Translations under genes and position numbers: made by a program | Shown: piece by piece, positions 1 through 8,072 of the stretch | Numbering within the stretch: the first letter of the stretch is position 1 | Layout: each line of letters begins with the position of its first letter | Notes under the pieces: generated by a model | The model's input: only the letters and a program-made list of their open reading frames with translations | What the model was told of the DNA's origin: nothing | Databases searched by the model: none | Origin: CAZFLD01 sp964519835 | GTDB lineage: Bacteria; Spirochaetota; Spirochaetia; DSM-27196; CAZFLD01 | Assembly: GCA_964519835.1 (NCBI GenBank) | Contig: CAZFLD010000019.1 | Location: 1-62,137, forward strand | DNA: 62,137 bases | Direction of reading: 5' to 3'

Positions 1-368
1 AGGGGCGCGTACTCCCGCAGGAACGGTCCGGCGTCGACCGCGACGACGGTGGCGGGTCCAAACCTCTCAAACAGATTCTCCGCTTCATCATCGCTCAGGA
101 GAGCGTCGATGACGACAATGTCGCCCGGCTCGGGGGCGAACTCGGTGGAAACCGTCTTGGGTAGGGGAAGGCCAACGAGGTCACAGATCTCCCCTAGGCG
201 TTGTGCCTCACTCCTTGAGGCTACAAATACGGAGGTTTTGGTGAAGTTTCGCAGGAGCCTCACGGCGTGGCCGATTCCCCGGCCGTACCGCAACTCCGGG
301 GCTAGGACGACAGCCGTAGGGCCATCTCCTCGTGGGCGTAGCGCGCTCTCGCGTCCGCCCTGAGCCAC
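1..368 (-). CDS. SpsG/PseG-like sugar-nucleotide protein, 3' end outside window
   Basis: An open minus-strand frame runs off the left edge. It reads VVLAPELRYGRGIGHAVRLL, then a segment with SRSEAQRLGEICDLVGLPLP and IVVIDALLSDDEAE. The GxGH motif close to the N-terminus, followed by alternating strands, is how SpsG/PseG-type UDP-sugar hydrolases and GT-B glycosyltransferases begin. It follows the SpsF-like cytidylyltransferase, and spsF-spsG pairs are common in surface-polysaccharide and flagellin-glycan loci. The start is uncertain: the first in-frame start is a GTG at 368, which overlaps the previous gene by 67 bases, and the recognisable homology starts near 311. The C-terminal half is not visible, so the function is an inference from the GxGH motif and the neighbour. 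Confidence 0.6.
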   Translation of the reverse strand, partial: MAQGGRESALRPRGDGPTAVVLAPELRYGRGIGHAVRLLRNFTKTSVFVASRSEAQRLGEICDLVGLPLPKTVSTEFAPEPGDIVVIDALLSDDEAENLFERFGPATVVAVDAGPFLREYAP

Positions 369-1012
369 TCGACGAGGGTGCGAATCGCGATCGGTCGGTC
401 TCGATAGAGATCCCGGTAAATACGCGTGACCAGGTCGAAGTCTTCCAATGTGTCGAGAGTGACTCGAGCATGCGCCAGCTCGAGCTCCTCGGGAACGGCA
501 ATCCTGTTTACGGAGAACAGCGAGGGATTGTTGTAGATATAAGGCGCGACGTGCTCGCGGTCGTATGGGTCCTCGGCCAGCTCGTCGGCTTTGATCAGAG
601 CGGCTGCGTCAATTACCTCGACACCGGTACCAAGAGGTGACCCAATGTAGCCGGTGTAGTCCCAGCCGGCGGACTGGTTGACGGCAGCCTGGGCCAGCTC
701 CGAGGACACCAAGGGATTGTCGCCGGTGGCGCGCACAACAAGGTCGACACCAAAGTGGCGCACGGCATCGGCATAGCGCTTGAGGACATCGTCTCTGTCG
801 CCGACAAATAGCTCAAATTGACAGGCCTCGGCGCGGCGCAAAAGCTCGCGCGTGCTCGGCAAATCGGTTAAAAGCGCGTGCACATCCGCCGAAATCGGCA
901 AAAGAGCATGCATCGCCTGCTCCACGACGGTTTTGCCGCCGAGGGGCAAGAGGGCCTTTCGGGGTAGACGTGTCGAATCGAGACGTGCCTGTAAAAACAC
1001 TCCAATAGTCAT
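302..1012 (-). CDS. SpsF-like nucleotidyltransferase (acylneuraminate/KDO cytidylyltransferase family)
   Basis: The 236-residue protein starts MTIGVFLQARLDSTRLPRKA, the nucleotide-binding loop of the CMP-sugar synthetase fold (Q-A-R-x-x-S-T-R-L-P-x-K). It continues with a DNP motif (RATGDNPLVSSE) that marks the metal and sugar site, and a DREHVAPYIYNNP segment typical of SpsF. Length and motifs match this family, which activates a sugar by CTP-dependent transfer or supplies nucleotide sugars for surface glycans. The ATG follows directly on the TGA of the upstream gene and has a strong GGGAGG six bases upstream, so the gene is operonic. The actual sugar is unknown. A role in glycosylating a surface or flagellar component is inferred only from the neighbouring glycosyltransferase and SpsG-like gene. 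Confidence 0.85.
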   Translation of the reverse strand: MTIGVFLQARLDSTRLPRKALLPLGGKTVVEQAMHALLPISADVHALLTDLPSTRELLRRAEACQFELFVGDRDDVLKRYADAVRHFGVDLVVRATGDNPLVSSELAQAAVNQSAGWDYTGYIGSPLGTGVEVIDAAALIKADELAEDPYDREHVAPYIYNNPSLFSVNRIAVPEELELAHARVTLDTLEDFDLVTRIYRDLYRDRPIAIRTLVEWLRADARARYAHEEMALRLSS

Positions 1013-1957
1013 TCAGACCTCCCAGAGCTCCGCAATTCCGGAGGCATCCATCTGAAAATCATATCGGTGTGTTTCGACCCATTGTTGAATGTTCCGAAAG
1101 GTCTTTATTCCCGACCATAATCCACCATCGGTGTTTAGCAGAAATGTTGCAAGTCGCCGCCAACTCAAGCGTGCGCGGTCGTTTGTACGACGGACGGCCA
1201 AGTTTTTTAAAAAGAAGCGGCGGTATCCGTCCCGCGGAGTCGTGTCCTCGGGTTCCGGTTCCAACCTGTAATCTACGACAAAACCACGGTCAAGAGAAAT
1301 CCGTTGTCCCCACAAGAAGCAGCGCAGACCAAAGTCGAGGCGTTGCCAGTATTCGGAGCCGATCTCTGTATCGAAGCCACCCAGTTGCAAAAAACAGGGC
1401 CTGTCGTAGATGCCGACGTAGTCAAACGGGTACAGGCTTGGATTTCCGTCGACGTCGGGCGGCGTTAGGATAATTCTGAGGCGTCGTTTTATGTGCGCCG
1501 GCGCACTAAGCGTCGGCATGACTTCGCGCCTTTCGGACCTGGCGTAGGGCACGGTTACGGCGTCCAGGCCGATATTCGTGGCGCCCGAAGTGATGCCGGT
1601 CGGCAGTTTTGTGACGTCAACGTCGCTCCAGACCACAAGGACGTTGCGTGATCGAGCCTCGTTGACGGCGATGTTTATGGCGGTACCCGGTGAGGTTTCC
1701 CCTTCCCCGCCGTCGCCAACCAACAAAAACCGCAGATGCTGGTGTGTTGCCGCCAGGGACTCCACGTCCAACGGACGCCTGCCCCGCTCAACCGAAATCA
1801 CCTCGGAGGCGCCAAGCGCCTCGAGGCGCGCCAGTAGTTGTTCCCGGCCTGCGGCGGGTCTTCCTCGATGCAAAACCACTACGGAGAGAGCGCCCTGCTC
1901 GGCACCGCTGCCGACGACGGTATAGGAAGCACTAGAAGTTATACGTGTAGTACTCAT
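1013..1957 (-). CDS. GT-A type glycosyltransferase-like protein
   Basis: I chose the ATG at 1957 (MSTTRITSSASYTVV, 314 residues), because the frame upstream of it only shadows the 3' end of the preceding gene; the two genes overlap by 26 bases. A nucleotide-binding half ends in NVLVVWSDVDVTKLPTG, where DVD is the expected DxD metal motif. A later GGFDTEIGSEYWQRLDFGLR segment resembles the acceptor-side ED region of family 2 glycosyltransferases. No membrane segment is evident, so a cytoplasmic enzyme is likely. Donor and acceptor cannot be told from the sequence. The N-terminal 90 residues are divergent, so family membership rests mainly on the DxD and the C-terminal block. Confidence 0.65.
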   Translation of the reverse strand: MSTTRITSSASYTVVGSGAEQGALSVVVLHRGRPAAGREQLLARLEALGASEVISVERGRRPLDVESLAATHQHLRFLLVGDGGEGETSPGTAINIAVNEARSRNVLVVWSDVDVTKLPTGITSGATNIGLDAVTVPYARSERREVMPTLSAPAHIKRRLRIILTPPDVDGNPSLYPFDYVGIYDRPCFLQLGGFDTEIGSEYWQRLDFGLRCFLWGQRISLDRGFVVDYRLEPEPEDTTPRDGYRRFFLKNLAVRRTNDRARLSWRRLATFLLNTDGGLWSGIKTFRNIQQWVETHRYDFQMDASGIAELWEV

Positions 1958-3431
1958 CACAGTCGATGCAGAGTCCGGTGTAGGCATTACGAGTGTGCTC
2001 GAGGAAACATGCCTCACCGGCCCGCCAAATCGCTTCAATTCCGTCGTCGAAAAAGTTCCCCAAGACCCGCTCGCCCTGTATGTCTTCTTTGCAGAGCGGC
2101 ACCGTACCGTCCAGCCGAATAACAAGATCCCGCTGATTGTGCACGCACGGCAAACGAGTGAGCGGGCTGAGATCCGTTGTCTTTTGTTCCGGCAGCTTTT
2201 TGGAGATGTGGTCGTACTTCTGGATGATCACGTTGGGTGTTTTTTCCTTCCATGCCTTCCAAAACTCGGGATACGACCGCTCATAATCCCGGAGCCGGAC
2301 TGCTTGCACATACGCGGAGGAAGGATAGGCTTCGAGAAGGGTCTCGGCAAAATGCACAGCCTCGTGAAAGCCGTCGCCACGAATCCTCCGATAGTGTTCC
2401 GGATCAAGCGCGTCCAACGAGACGATCCAGGTCGTTGAGCCGAGATCTGCCGAGGCAAGTGTGTTGATCGCCTCGTTCGACCAGCCGACCCCGGAGGTTT
2501 CGACAAGCAGGCTCAAATCCTTTGTCCCGTCCACGAGGCGCACGATGTCGACGATATCGTGGTGCAGGCCCGGCTCGCCCCAGAGTGATACGGAGAGCGT
2601 GGAAGAAGGCGCGAACTCGGCCAGTGCCGTCGCAATCTGCTCGAATTTCTGAACGGGCATCGAGTCACGTTGGGAGAGGATATCACCACCGTAACGCGGA
2701 AATGGGCAGTAGCTACACGCCTGTGGGCAGCCGTTGATAATCTCCACCTGGACATATGCGGGGAGCGTCCTACGCAATTCGGGTTTTGTTTCCACAAGAT
2801 CGGCAAGCGCGTCGGCGCCGATCGGCGCGTGTGCCGCAAAACGACTGCACAAAAGGGTGTCACGTTTGGTTTTTGTGGTAAACGAGAGGCGCAGGAGGGC
2901 CTGGTCTTTGGGTGCGATTTCGGTCTCGATGTCAAATCGGTTTATATCTATCTCTATGATGGAGAAGAGGCTGTTACGCTTTCTCGGCTCATCGGGAGCC
3001 TTGAGAATTGTGAGCATGGTCTCGAGCGCCCGCCTGGACAGCACCTGGGGCGTGGTCCCGCCCGGACGTCCCTCGGAGAAGGTGTATTCGGCATGATACC
3101 GCCGGTGGTCGGCAATAAGCTTTTCGGTGAGATCGGGGTCCAAGAACGGTTCGTCGGCAAAGGCGTAGATAAGGATGTCGTCTTCCGTTGTTACGCGCGC
3201 CAAGCTCGACAGCAGGGCGTGCACCGTCCAACGGTCCTCGCCCACTTGATAAACGTCTTCCGGAAGCGGCAGATCGGTCTCTTGCCCACACAGGTAGACG
3301 ATGGTGCCTGCTTCGCGCGCGGCCACACACTTGGCATAGGCAAGGCTCCGCTCAAATGCCGATCCGCCGGGCATTGCTTCAAAAGCATAATCGTTGACGT
3401 CCACGGCGTCCATTACAACAACACGACTCAT
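1932..3431 (-). CDS. Spiro-SPASM radical SAM protein
   Basis: The protein has 499 residues. Residues ~230-250 carry the radical SAM cluster motif CX3CX2C in INGCPQACSYCPFPRYGGD. Residues ~430-499 form a SPASM-like auxiliary-cluster region with C-V-H-N, LCKEDI and a final CIDCDEYY. The first 220 residues are a separate domain without a recognised motif. This architecture matches the lineage-restricted spiro-SPASM family. SPASM proteins usually modify peptides or proteins using S-adenosylmethionine and several Fe-S clusters, but the substrate of this branch is not known. The gene heads an operon with sugar-nucleotide and glycosyltransferase genes. There is no Shine-Dalgarno; a TAAACT hexamer ends seven bases before the ATG. 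Confidence 0.85.
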   Translation of the reverse strand: MSRVVVMDAVDVNDYAFEAMPGGSAFERSLAYAKCVAAREAGTIVYLCGQETDLPLPEDVYQVGEDRWTVHALLSSLARVTTEDDILIYAFADEPFLDPDLTEKLIADHRRYHAEYTFSEGRPGGTTPQVLSRRALETMLTILKAPDEPRKRNSLFSIIEIDINRFDIETEIAPKDQALLRLSFTTKTKRDTLLCSRFAAHAPIGADALADLVETKPELRRTLPAYVQVEIINGCPQACSYCPFPRYGGDILSQRDSMPVQKFEQIATALAEFAPSSTLSVSLWGEPGLHHDIVDIVRLVDGTKDLSLLVETSGVGWSNEAINTLASADLGSTTWIVSLDALDPEHYRRIRGDGFHEAVHFAETLLEAYPSSAYVQAVRLRDYERSYPEFWKAWKEKTPNVIIQKYDHISKKLPEQKTTDLSPLTRLPCVHNQRDLVIRLDGTVPLCKEDIQGERVLGNFFDDGIEAIWRAGEACFLEHTRNAYTGLCIDCDEYYTYNF

Positions 3432-3472
3432 CGCGTTGAGTTTATCAAAGGAAGCAATTAAGCTCCATTGAA

Positions 3473-4690
3473 ATGGAAGCCGGCCTGAGCCGAACGTACA
3501 CGGTCACCGAGATCACACTCCGCATCAAAACCATCCTCGAAAACGAGTTCCCTATCGCTTCGGTCCAAGGCGAGCTGTCAAATGTACGACCGTCATCTTC
3601 CGGGCACCTCTACTTTGTGCTAAAGGACCAAGAGGCCGTTATCTCGGCGGTCATGTTTCGAAACCGATTCTCTCGTCTTAGGTTCGAGCCGGCCGACGGC
3701 ATGCTCGTCAAGCTTGTCGGAAACCTTTCGGTGTACGGCAAACGGGGTACCTACCAGATCATCTGCGAGTCCATGGAGCCGGCCGGTGTCGGCGACATTC
3801 TTGCAATGCTCGAGGAGCGAAAGCGTCGCCTTGCCGCCGAGGGTCTTTTTGATCCCGACAAAAAAAAGCCGATTCCAATGTTTCCCAAACGAGTTGCCGT
3901 GGTCACCTCGCCCACGGGGGCCGCGTTGCGGGATATTCTCAACGTGCTCGCGCGACGGAGTGCCGGAGTCGGGGTGGTCGTGGTACCGGCGCCGGTCCAA
4001 GGTGACGGCGCGGCGGACAAGATCGCGGCACAAATCCGGCGCGCGGACCACTACGGACTCGGCGAAGTGGTGATCGTCGGCCGGGGGGGTGGCAGCCTGG
4101 AGGACCTCCTGCCGTTTTCCGAAGAGGTTGTCGTCCGGGCTATTGCGGATTGCAACCTGCCGGTGATCTCGGCGGTGGGGCACGAAATCGACACGCCGCT
4201 GTCCGACTTGGCGGCGGACTACCGCGCGCCGACGCCGTCGGCCGCCGCCGAAGTTGTTACCGCCCGACGCGAAGACCTTCTTACCACGGTCGGCGCCCAA
4301 CGGGAACGTATCGTCGCGGCGTTTGTCGGAAGGGTGGAGAGAGCGCGGTTGTTGGTAGACCGCTTCTCCGCCGAGGCTCTTGAGAGGGCCTGGCGTGTGT
4401 TTGTGCAGCCCAAATACCTCGCCCTGGACGACGCTAAAGAACGGTTGTTGCGCGCGATGGGAACCAAGACCCTGGCTCTACGGCACCGCCTGGGTCTGGC
4501 CCGCCGGACGGTGGAGGCGTGTTCGCCGTTTGACGTCTTGCACCGAGGTTACGCCTTGGTGTACGACACCGACGGCGAAATCGTGCGGGACGCTTCTCGG
4601 CTTCAGACCGGCGAACGTATCAAGGCTCGATTTGCCAAGGGCTCGGTGGCGGCGGAGATTGTTGATATCACAGAGGATCAAGGAGCGTAA
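3473..4690 (+). CDS. xseA: Exodeoxyribonuclease VII large subunit
   Basis: The protein has 405 residues, a normal length. The N-terminal OB-fold region (residues ~5-105) contains YTVTEITLRIKTILENEFP and GELSNVRPSSSGHLYFVLKD. The central catalytic region has KRVAVVTSPTGAALRDI, then VGRGGGSLEDLLPFSEEVVV and AVGHEIDTPLSDLAADYRAPTP, all hallmark XseA blocks. The C-terminal part is coiled coil and ends with a FDVLHRGYALV motif. With XseB it degrades single-stranded DNA to oligonucleotides in repair and recombination. It is followed by xseB after three bases and is divergent from the spiro-SPASM gene, with only 41 bases between the two starts. Confidence 0.97.
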   Translation: MEAGLSRTYTVTEITLRIKTILENEFPIASVQGELSNVRPSSSGHLYFVLKDQEAVISAVMFRNRFSRLRFEPADGMLVKLVGNLSVYGKRGTYQIICESMEPAGVGDILAMLEERKRRLAAEGLFDPDKKKPIPMFPKRVAVVTSPTGAALRDILNVLARRSAGVGVVVVPAPVQGDGAADKIAAQIRRADHYGLGEVVIVGRGGGSLEDLLPFSEEVVVRAIADCNLPVISAVGHEIDTPLSDLAADYRAPTPSAAAEVVTARREDLLTTVGAQRERIVAAFVGRVERARLLVDRFSAEALERAWRVFVQPKYLALDDAKERLLRAMGTKTLALRHRLGLARRTVEACSPFDVLHRGYALVYDTDGEIVRDASRLQTGERIKARFAKGSVAAEIVDITEDQGA

Positions 4691-4693
4691 CCG

Positions 4694-4933
4694 ATGGCAA
4701 AGGCCCGTTTCGAGGACAGACTCGCGCGTTTGGAAGAGATAAGTGAGCGAATCCAAGAACAGGAGGTTCCGATCGAAGAGGCCGGCCGTCTGTTCGAGGA
4801 GGGCATCAAGCTGGCGCGGGGTCTCGAGAAGGAGTTGGCGCAGGTCGAGCGGCGTGTCGAGATCCTCTCGAACGAGCCGGAACCCGAGGAGCCCAAGGAC
4901 TCACCGGACCTCGAGCTATTCGACGACGTGTGA
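4694..4933 (+). CDS. xseB: Exodeoxyribonuclease VII small subunit
   Basis: The 79-residue helical protein begins MAKARFEDRLARLEEISERI, followed by LFEEGIKLARGLEKELAQVE, the full XseB signature of two long amphipathic helices. The last 18 residues are acidic (EPEPEEPKDSPDLELFDDV) and probably disordered. XseB binds along the coiled coil of XseA and is needed for activity. The start lies three bases after the xseA stop, with a GGAG-containing stretch within the xseA end, so the two are translated together. Its 3' end overlaps the convergent DUF192 gene by 18 bases. Confidence 0.95.
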   Translation: MAKARFEDRLARLEEISERIQEQEVPIEEAGRLFEEGIKLARGLEKELAQVERRVEILSNEPEPEEPKDSPDLELFDDV

Positions 4934-5365
4934 GGCCGGCAACTCGATAAGATCGCCTACGCTAACCCCCCAGGTGTCGAACATGCCCTGATTCACCTCC
5001 AAGGCGTAGCGCGCCGAACGGGATGACCGAACGGCAATCTCGGAAAGTGGGGTGAGGTCGTGTATTTCGAGAATCCGCCCATCGGAGGCGATGTAGGCGA
5101 TTGAAAGCGGAATGGTGGTGTTTTTCATCCAAAACGACATCTCTTGGTCGGAGGGAAAGACAAAAAGCATACCATGGTCGTCGGGCATTGATTCCCGCTC
5201 CATAAGGCCCTTTTGCCTCTCATCCCGTTCGTCGGCTATCTCCACCGTCAGATTTATGCCGCCAACGCTAATCTGCTCGGTGGGCAATCCTTGCGCGGCG
5301 CAGCTCGCAAGCCCCGCCAGTCCGACTACACATACAATGGCAACCGAGCTGTTAAAGCCTTTCAA
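4916..5365 (-). CDS. DUF192 family lipoprotein
   Basis: The best start is a TTG at 5365, with GGAGAGG six bases upstream. It gives a 149-residue protein whose first ~25 residues form a lipoprotein signal (LKGFNSSVAIVCVVGLAGLASCAAQ, lipobox LASC). An upstream ATG at 5416 lies inside the preceding gene and would bury the signal. The mature part is a complete DUF192 domain: ERQKGLMERESMPDDHGMLF, MSFWMKNTTIPLSIAYIASDG and SRSARYALEVNQG. The function of the family is unknown; it occurs in archaea, bacteria and some fusions. It overlaps the gene upstream by 14 bases, so they are co-translated. Confidence 0.85.
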   Translation of the reverse strand: MKGFNSSVAIVCVVGLAGLASCAAQGLPTEQISVGGINLTVEIADERDERQKGLMERESMPDDHGMLFVFPSDQEMSFWMKNTTIPLSIAYIASDGRILEIHDLTPLSEIAVRSSRSARYALEVNQGMFDTWGVSVGDLIELPASHVVE

Positions 5366-5897
5366 GGAACCTCTCCCGTGTGATTTGTCTGACGGACTCG
5401 GACGCCTCTCCCCCATCTACGATAGCTTGGAAGGTCTCCCGGTCAATGTATTTTATGGTCAGGGGCTTTTCAAGAGAAAAAAGCGTCACTTCGTTCTCCC
5501 AGAACGCGCCGTCGGGCGAAAGCGAATTGGGTTCTCCGTAACGGTTTACCAGGCTTCGATACACCGAGAAGTAATCGAATTCGTTTGGACTCAGCTCAAC
5601 TCGAATAATGTACAGGGCATCTTCGTAAAACTGCAGCACGATCTGATCCACAAAGCGAAACCCGTCGGACTGGATCATCGGCTGCTCGGTGATAGGGACC
5701 AACGTAACGTCGGGGTCGCCTCGATAGTCGATTGAGGAGTCGGCGCGCAAAGCGTTTTTTGCCTCCTCGAGTGTTAGTCCAAGTCCAATGTCTCCGTAGC
5801 TGCGCGGCACCTGTTGCCCAAACAGCACGACCGGCGTCGCAAAAAGTGTTGTGCTTAGGACAAACAGAACGACCCACACGTTTGGCTTTCTTCTCAT
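5352..5897 (-). CDS. Small exported protein of unknown function
   Basis: The protein has 181 residues. An N-terminal signal peptide (MRRKPNVWVVLFVLSTTLFA, then a likely cleavage after VVLFGQ) is followed by YGDIGLGLTLEEAKNALRAD, DQIVLQFYEDALYIIRVELS, YFSVYRSLVNRYGEPNSLSP and a WENEVTLFSLEKP segment. This pattern (a G-x-x-L-x-M/T-x-x-x-V/A-x-x-x-L opening, then an extended sheet ending in Y-G-x-P) is typical of small periplasmic or surface proteins seen in treponemes, but I do not recognise a named family. No Cys occurs at the cleavage site. It is translationally linked to the DUF192 lipoprotein, so both products probably reach the cell envelope. Confidence 0.75.
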   Translation of the reverse strand: MRRKPNVWVVLFVLSTTLFATPVVLFGQQVPRSYGDIGLGLTLEEAKNALRADSSIDYRGDPDVTLVPITEQPMIQSDGFRFVDQIVLQFYEDALYIIRVELSPNEFDYFSVYRSLVNRYGEPNSLSPDGAFWENEVTLFSLEKPLTIKYIDRETFQAIVDGGEASESVRQITRERFLERL

Positions 5898-5920
5898 ACC
5901 ACCATTTTCGGCGCAAATTC

Positions 5921-5929
5921 TGGCATACT
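5921..5929 (+). promoter_or_regulatory. Extended -10 promoter element upstream of the PEGA lipoprotein gene
   Basis: TGG followed directly by CATACT gives an extended -10 (TGn plus a five-of-six TATAAT-like hexamer). Only seven bases separate it from the ATG at 5937, so transcription would start at or next to the start codon. No clear -35 is present. Confidence 0.45.
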
Positions 5930-5936
5930 TGTACGT

Positions 5937-7613
5937 ATGAAAGCGAGCGCCTTTTTGTCGATCCTCTCTTTTGTGTTGATCGTCCTGGTTGCTTCTTGCA
6001 CGACTTCCTCCGGGGACGCGTTTTCGGAAGTGGTCCGGGCGGAGGCGCCGGTCACGGACGACTCACCGGCCGACGACGAAGAAGAATCGGCAGCCGAGGA
6101 GAGTGCCGAGAATCCCGGATTAACGGTGTTTTCTAGACCACGCGGCGCGGCGGTCTACGTCGACGGCACATACGAGGGCACAACCCCGGTCGAGCTTGAC
6201 GACATCGAACCGGGTGTATACCTGATCAGCATTCGCGCTCCCGGCTACGAGGATTACGACCGGCCCTTTGAGGTTGCCGAGGGCACACGGCACGAGCTCA
6301 GCGTCCGCCTTACGCCGCGTACGGGTTTTTTGTTTGTGGACCTTCCGCCGGATGCATATGACTCGACATACGTCTACGTAGACGGACAACAAGTGGAGGA
6401 CGACGTTGTCGAAGTTTTGATTGGAGACCGGAGCGTCCGTGTTGAACGCTTTGGGTTCGAGACGGTGGAAGAGGAGTTGGAGATCGACGAAGATCTTGTG
6501 ACACGGTTTTCTCCCGAGCTCGTGCCCGCTGAGTTTGAGTTTAGAAGCATTTCCGGTTCACGTCCGGCTTTTCACCCGCAGAACGTCGGTGTTGCGGGCC
6601 GCGTGGAGTTTCGATTTGCCGTATCGGCGCCCGGGCAAGGCCGTATCGCGATTCTCGATGGCGACGGTTCGATTGTTGTGGAACGTGAATACGCTGAGTT
6701 CACCAAGATTTATTACACATACGGGTGGGACGGACGCGACGAGGCCGGCGAGGTAGTCGAAGACGGAGAGTACACGGCCCGCGTAGAAGGCTTCGGCGCC
6801 GATGGGTTTACCAAAGCGATGGTGGAGACCGTCGTGCGTGTCGACTCGAGCTACCGGTTGCGCGCCCGATCGACGTGGTCCGGGTTTCCGGGTCTGTTAT
6901 ACACACCGCTTCCCGACTCGCTGCCTGGATCCGCATTTAATGTGGGAACGCTGTTTGTAGCGCACGTGGAAGATGTGGACGGCATCACGACGGTTCGCGT
7001 GCCTTTGGTAGCCTCGGTGCGCCTCGGGCTTGGAGAGGGATTTCAACTCGCAATGTCGGGAACCGCCGTCATCAATACCATGACGGAAAGGTCCGCAACG
7101 TTTGTCACCATAGCCGCCTCTTGGCAGTATCTTGGCGCGGGCCAGGCCGAGCCGGTGGTGGAGGCGGCGATAGGCCTCAAGGCCACCGCTCTCTCGCCGC
7201 TTTCCACCGACAGCCTTACAAACTTCGACGGCATAGGCGTGAGTCTACCCGTAGCGGTGCGGCTGGGTCCCCTCGGAATAGCAATCGCGCCGGAGCTCCT
7301 CCTTTCGCCGGAACAAATCAGCTACACGGCCGGGGCGGGAAGCCCGGTGATGCAGTCGCCGTCGTTATGGGGGTACGGCCGAGCGGGCCTATTCCTCGAT
7401 TTGCCGGGTTTTTTGCTGGGTGTGTCGGCCGCCGTGCGCACCACACCCGTTGAACAGGGGTTTGTGCCGACTTTTCCAGTACTGTTGGGAGCCGAAGCGC
7501 ACTATCTGGCCGGAGACGGCACAACGGTACTGTCGTTGCCTGTCACCGCCGAGGTGTTTGGGGACGGTGATTTTTTTGTGTCGGTGGGGCTTGGATTCGG
7601 CGCGTTGTTCTAA
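5937..7613 (+). CDS. PEGA-domain outer surface lipoprotein
   Basis: The protein has 558 residues. A lipoprotein signal ends LVASC at residue ~21, followed by an acidic linker (residues ~35-60). Two PEGA-like domains follow: residues ~60-125 (GLTVFSRPRGAAVYVDGTYE, GTTPVELDDIEPGVY) and a degenerate one at ~130-195. Residues ~200-300 contain a FlgD/CHU-like Ig block, RIAILDGDGSIVVEREYAEF then YGWDGRDEAGEVVEDGEYTA. The last 250 residues alternate strand and turn and end in an aromatic (VSVGLGFGALF), as expected for a beta-barrel or sheet docked in the outer membrane. PEGA domains usually bind surface glycan or protein. No Shine-Dalgarno is present. No enzymatic motif is seen. Confidence 0.8.
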   Translation: MKASAFLSILSFVLIVLVASCTTSSGDAFSEVVRAEAPVTDDSPADDEEESAAEESAENPGLTVFSRPRGAAVYVDGTYEGTTPVELDDIEPGVYLISIRAPGYEDYDRPFEVAEGTRHELSVRLTPRTGFLFVDLPPDAYDSTYVYVDGQQVEDDVVEVLIGDRSVRVERFGFETVEEELEIDEDLVTRFSPELVPAEFEFRSISGSRPAFHPQNVGVAGRVEFRFAVSAPGQGRIAILDGDGSIVVEREYAEFTKIYYTYGWDGRDEAGEVVEDGEYTARVEGFGADGFTKAMVETVVRVDSSYRLRARSTWSGFPGLLYTPLPDSLPGSAFNVGTLFVAHVEDVDGITTVRVPLVASVRLGLGEGFQLAMSGTAVINTMTERSATFVTIAASWQYLGAGQAEPVVEAAIGLKATALSPLSTDSLTNFDGIGVSLPVAVRLGPLGIAIAPELLLSPEQISYTAGAGSPVMQSPSLWGYGRAGLFLDLPGFLLGVSAAVRTTPVEQGFVPTFPVLLGAEAHYLAGDGTTVLSLPVTAEVFGDGDFFVSVGLGFGALF

Positions 7614-7653
7614 CCGAGCTGGTGAGAATCTCGGTGGAGGCCGGTCGGGCGAG

Positions 7654-7986
7654 TCAGTTCAGGTTCAGATAGACGATTACGAGGACGATAAACGCCACCA
7701 CAAGCGTTACCGCGGCGATGGGGAAAAACGCCGTGTTTGACCTTTTTTTGGGCTTATGGAGGCCAAACTCATTGGTGATATCCACGAGATCCGCGGGATC
7801 CCGGAGATCTTTGCCGTTGTAGCCGCAGCGCGGACATCCACGGACAAACTCCTCTCCCCCGGCGGTGTACGAGCACTGGGGACACTTCACCGCGGTAAAC
7901 CACCGGCCACAATGTGGGCACACGCGGGCGTTAGCCTTGACTTCGTTTTTGCAGTTTTCGCAGTAGAAGCGGTTATCCCTATTCAT
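7654..7986 (-). CDS. Zinc-ribbon protein with C-terminal membrane anchor
   Basis: The start is taken at 7986 (MNRDNRFYCENCKNEVKANA, 110 residues); a longer reading from 8025 adds 13 residues. Three CxxC pairs (CENC, CPHC, CPQC) and a fourth (CPRC) form two double-zinc-ribbon modules in residues 8-60. A charged linker with PKKRS follows, and a hydrophobic helix of about 22 residues (AFFPIAAVTLVVAFIVLVIV) lies near the C-terminus. Tail-anchored zinc ribbons like this are often membrane-associated adaptors. It is the last gene of the operon that encodes the giant coiled-coil protein and the SpoIIE phosphatase, which suggests a cytoplasmic-side partner of that system, though no partner is known. 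Confidence 0.75.
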   Translation of the reverse strand: MNRDNRFYCENCKNEVKANARVCPHCGRWFTAVKCPQCSYTAGGEEFVRGCPRCGYNGKDLRDPADLVDITNEFGLHKPKKRSNTAFFPIAAVTLVVAFIVLVIVYLNLN

Positions 7987-8072
7987 AGGCGGAATGTCTA
8001 CCTCCGGAGCCACGTCTGGAGCCACATCTGGCGCCGCGACGCAGGCTCACACAGCTCCGGCCGGAGCCGGGC

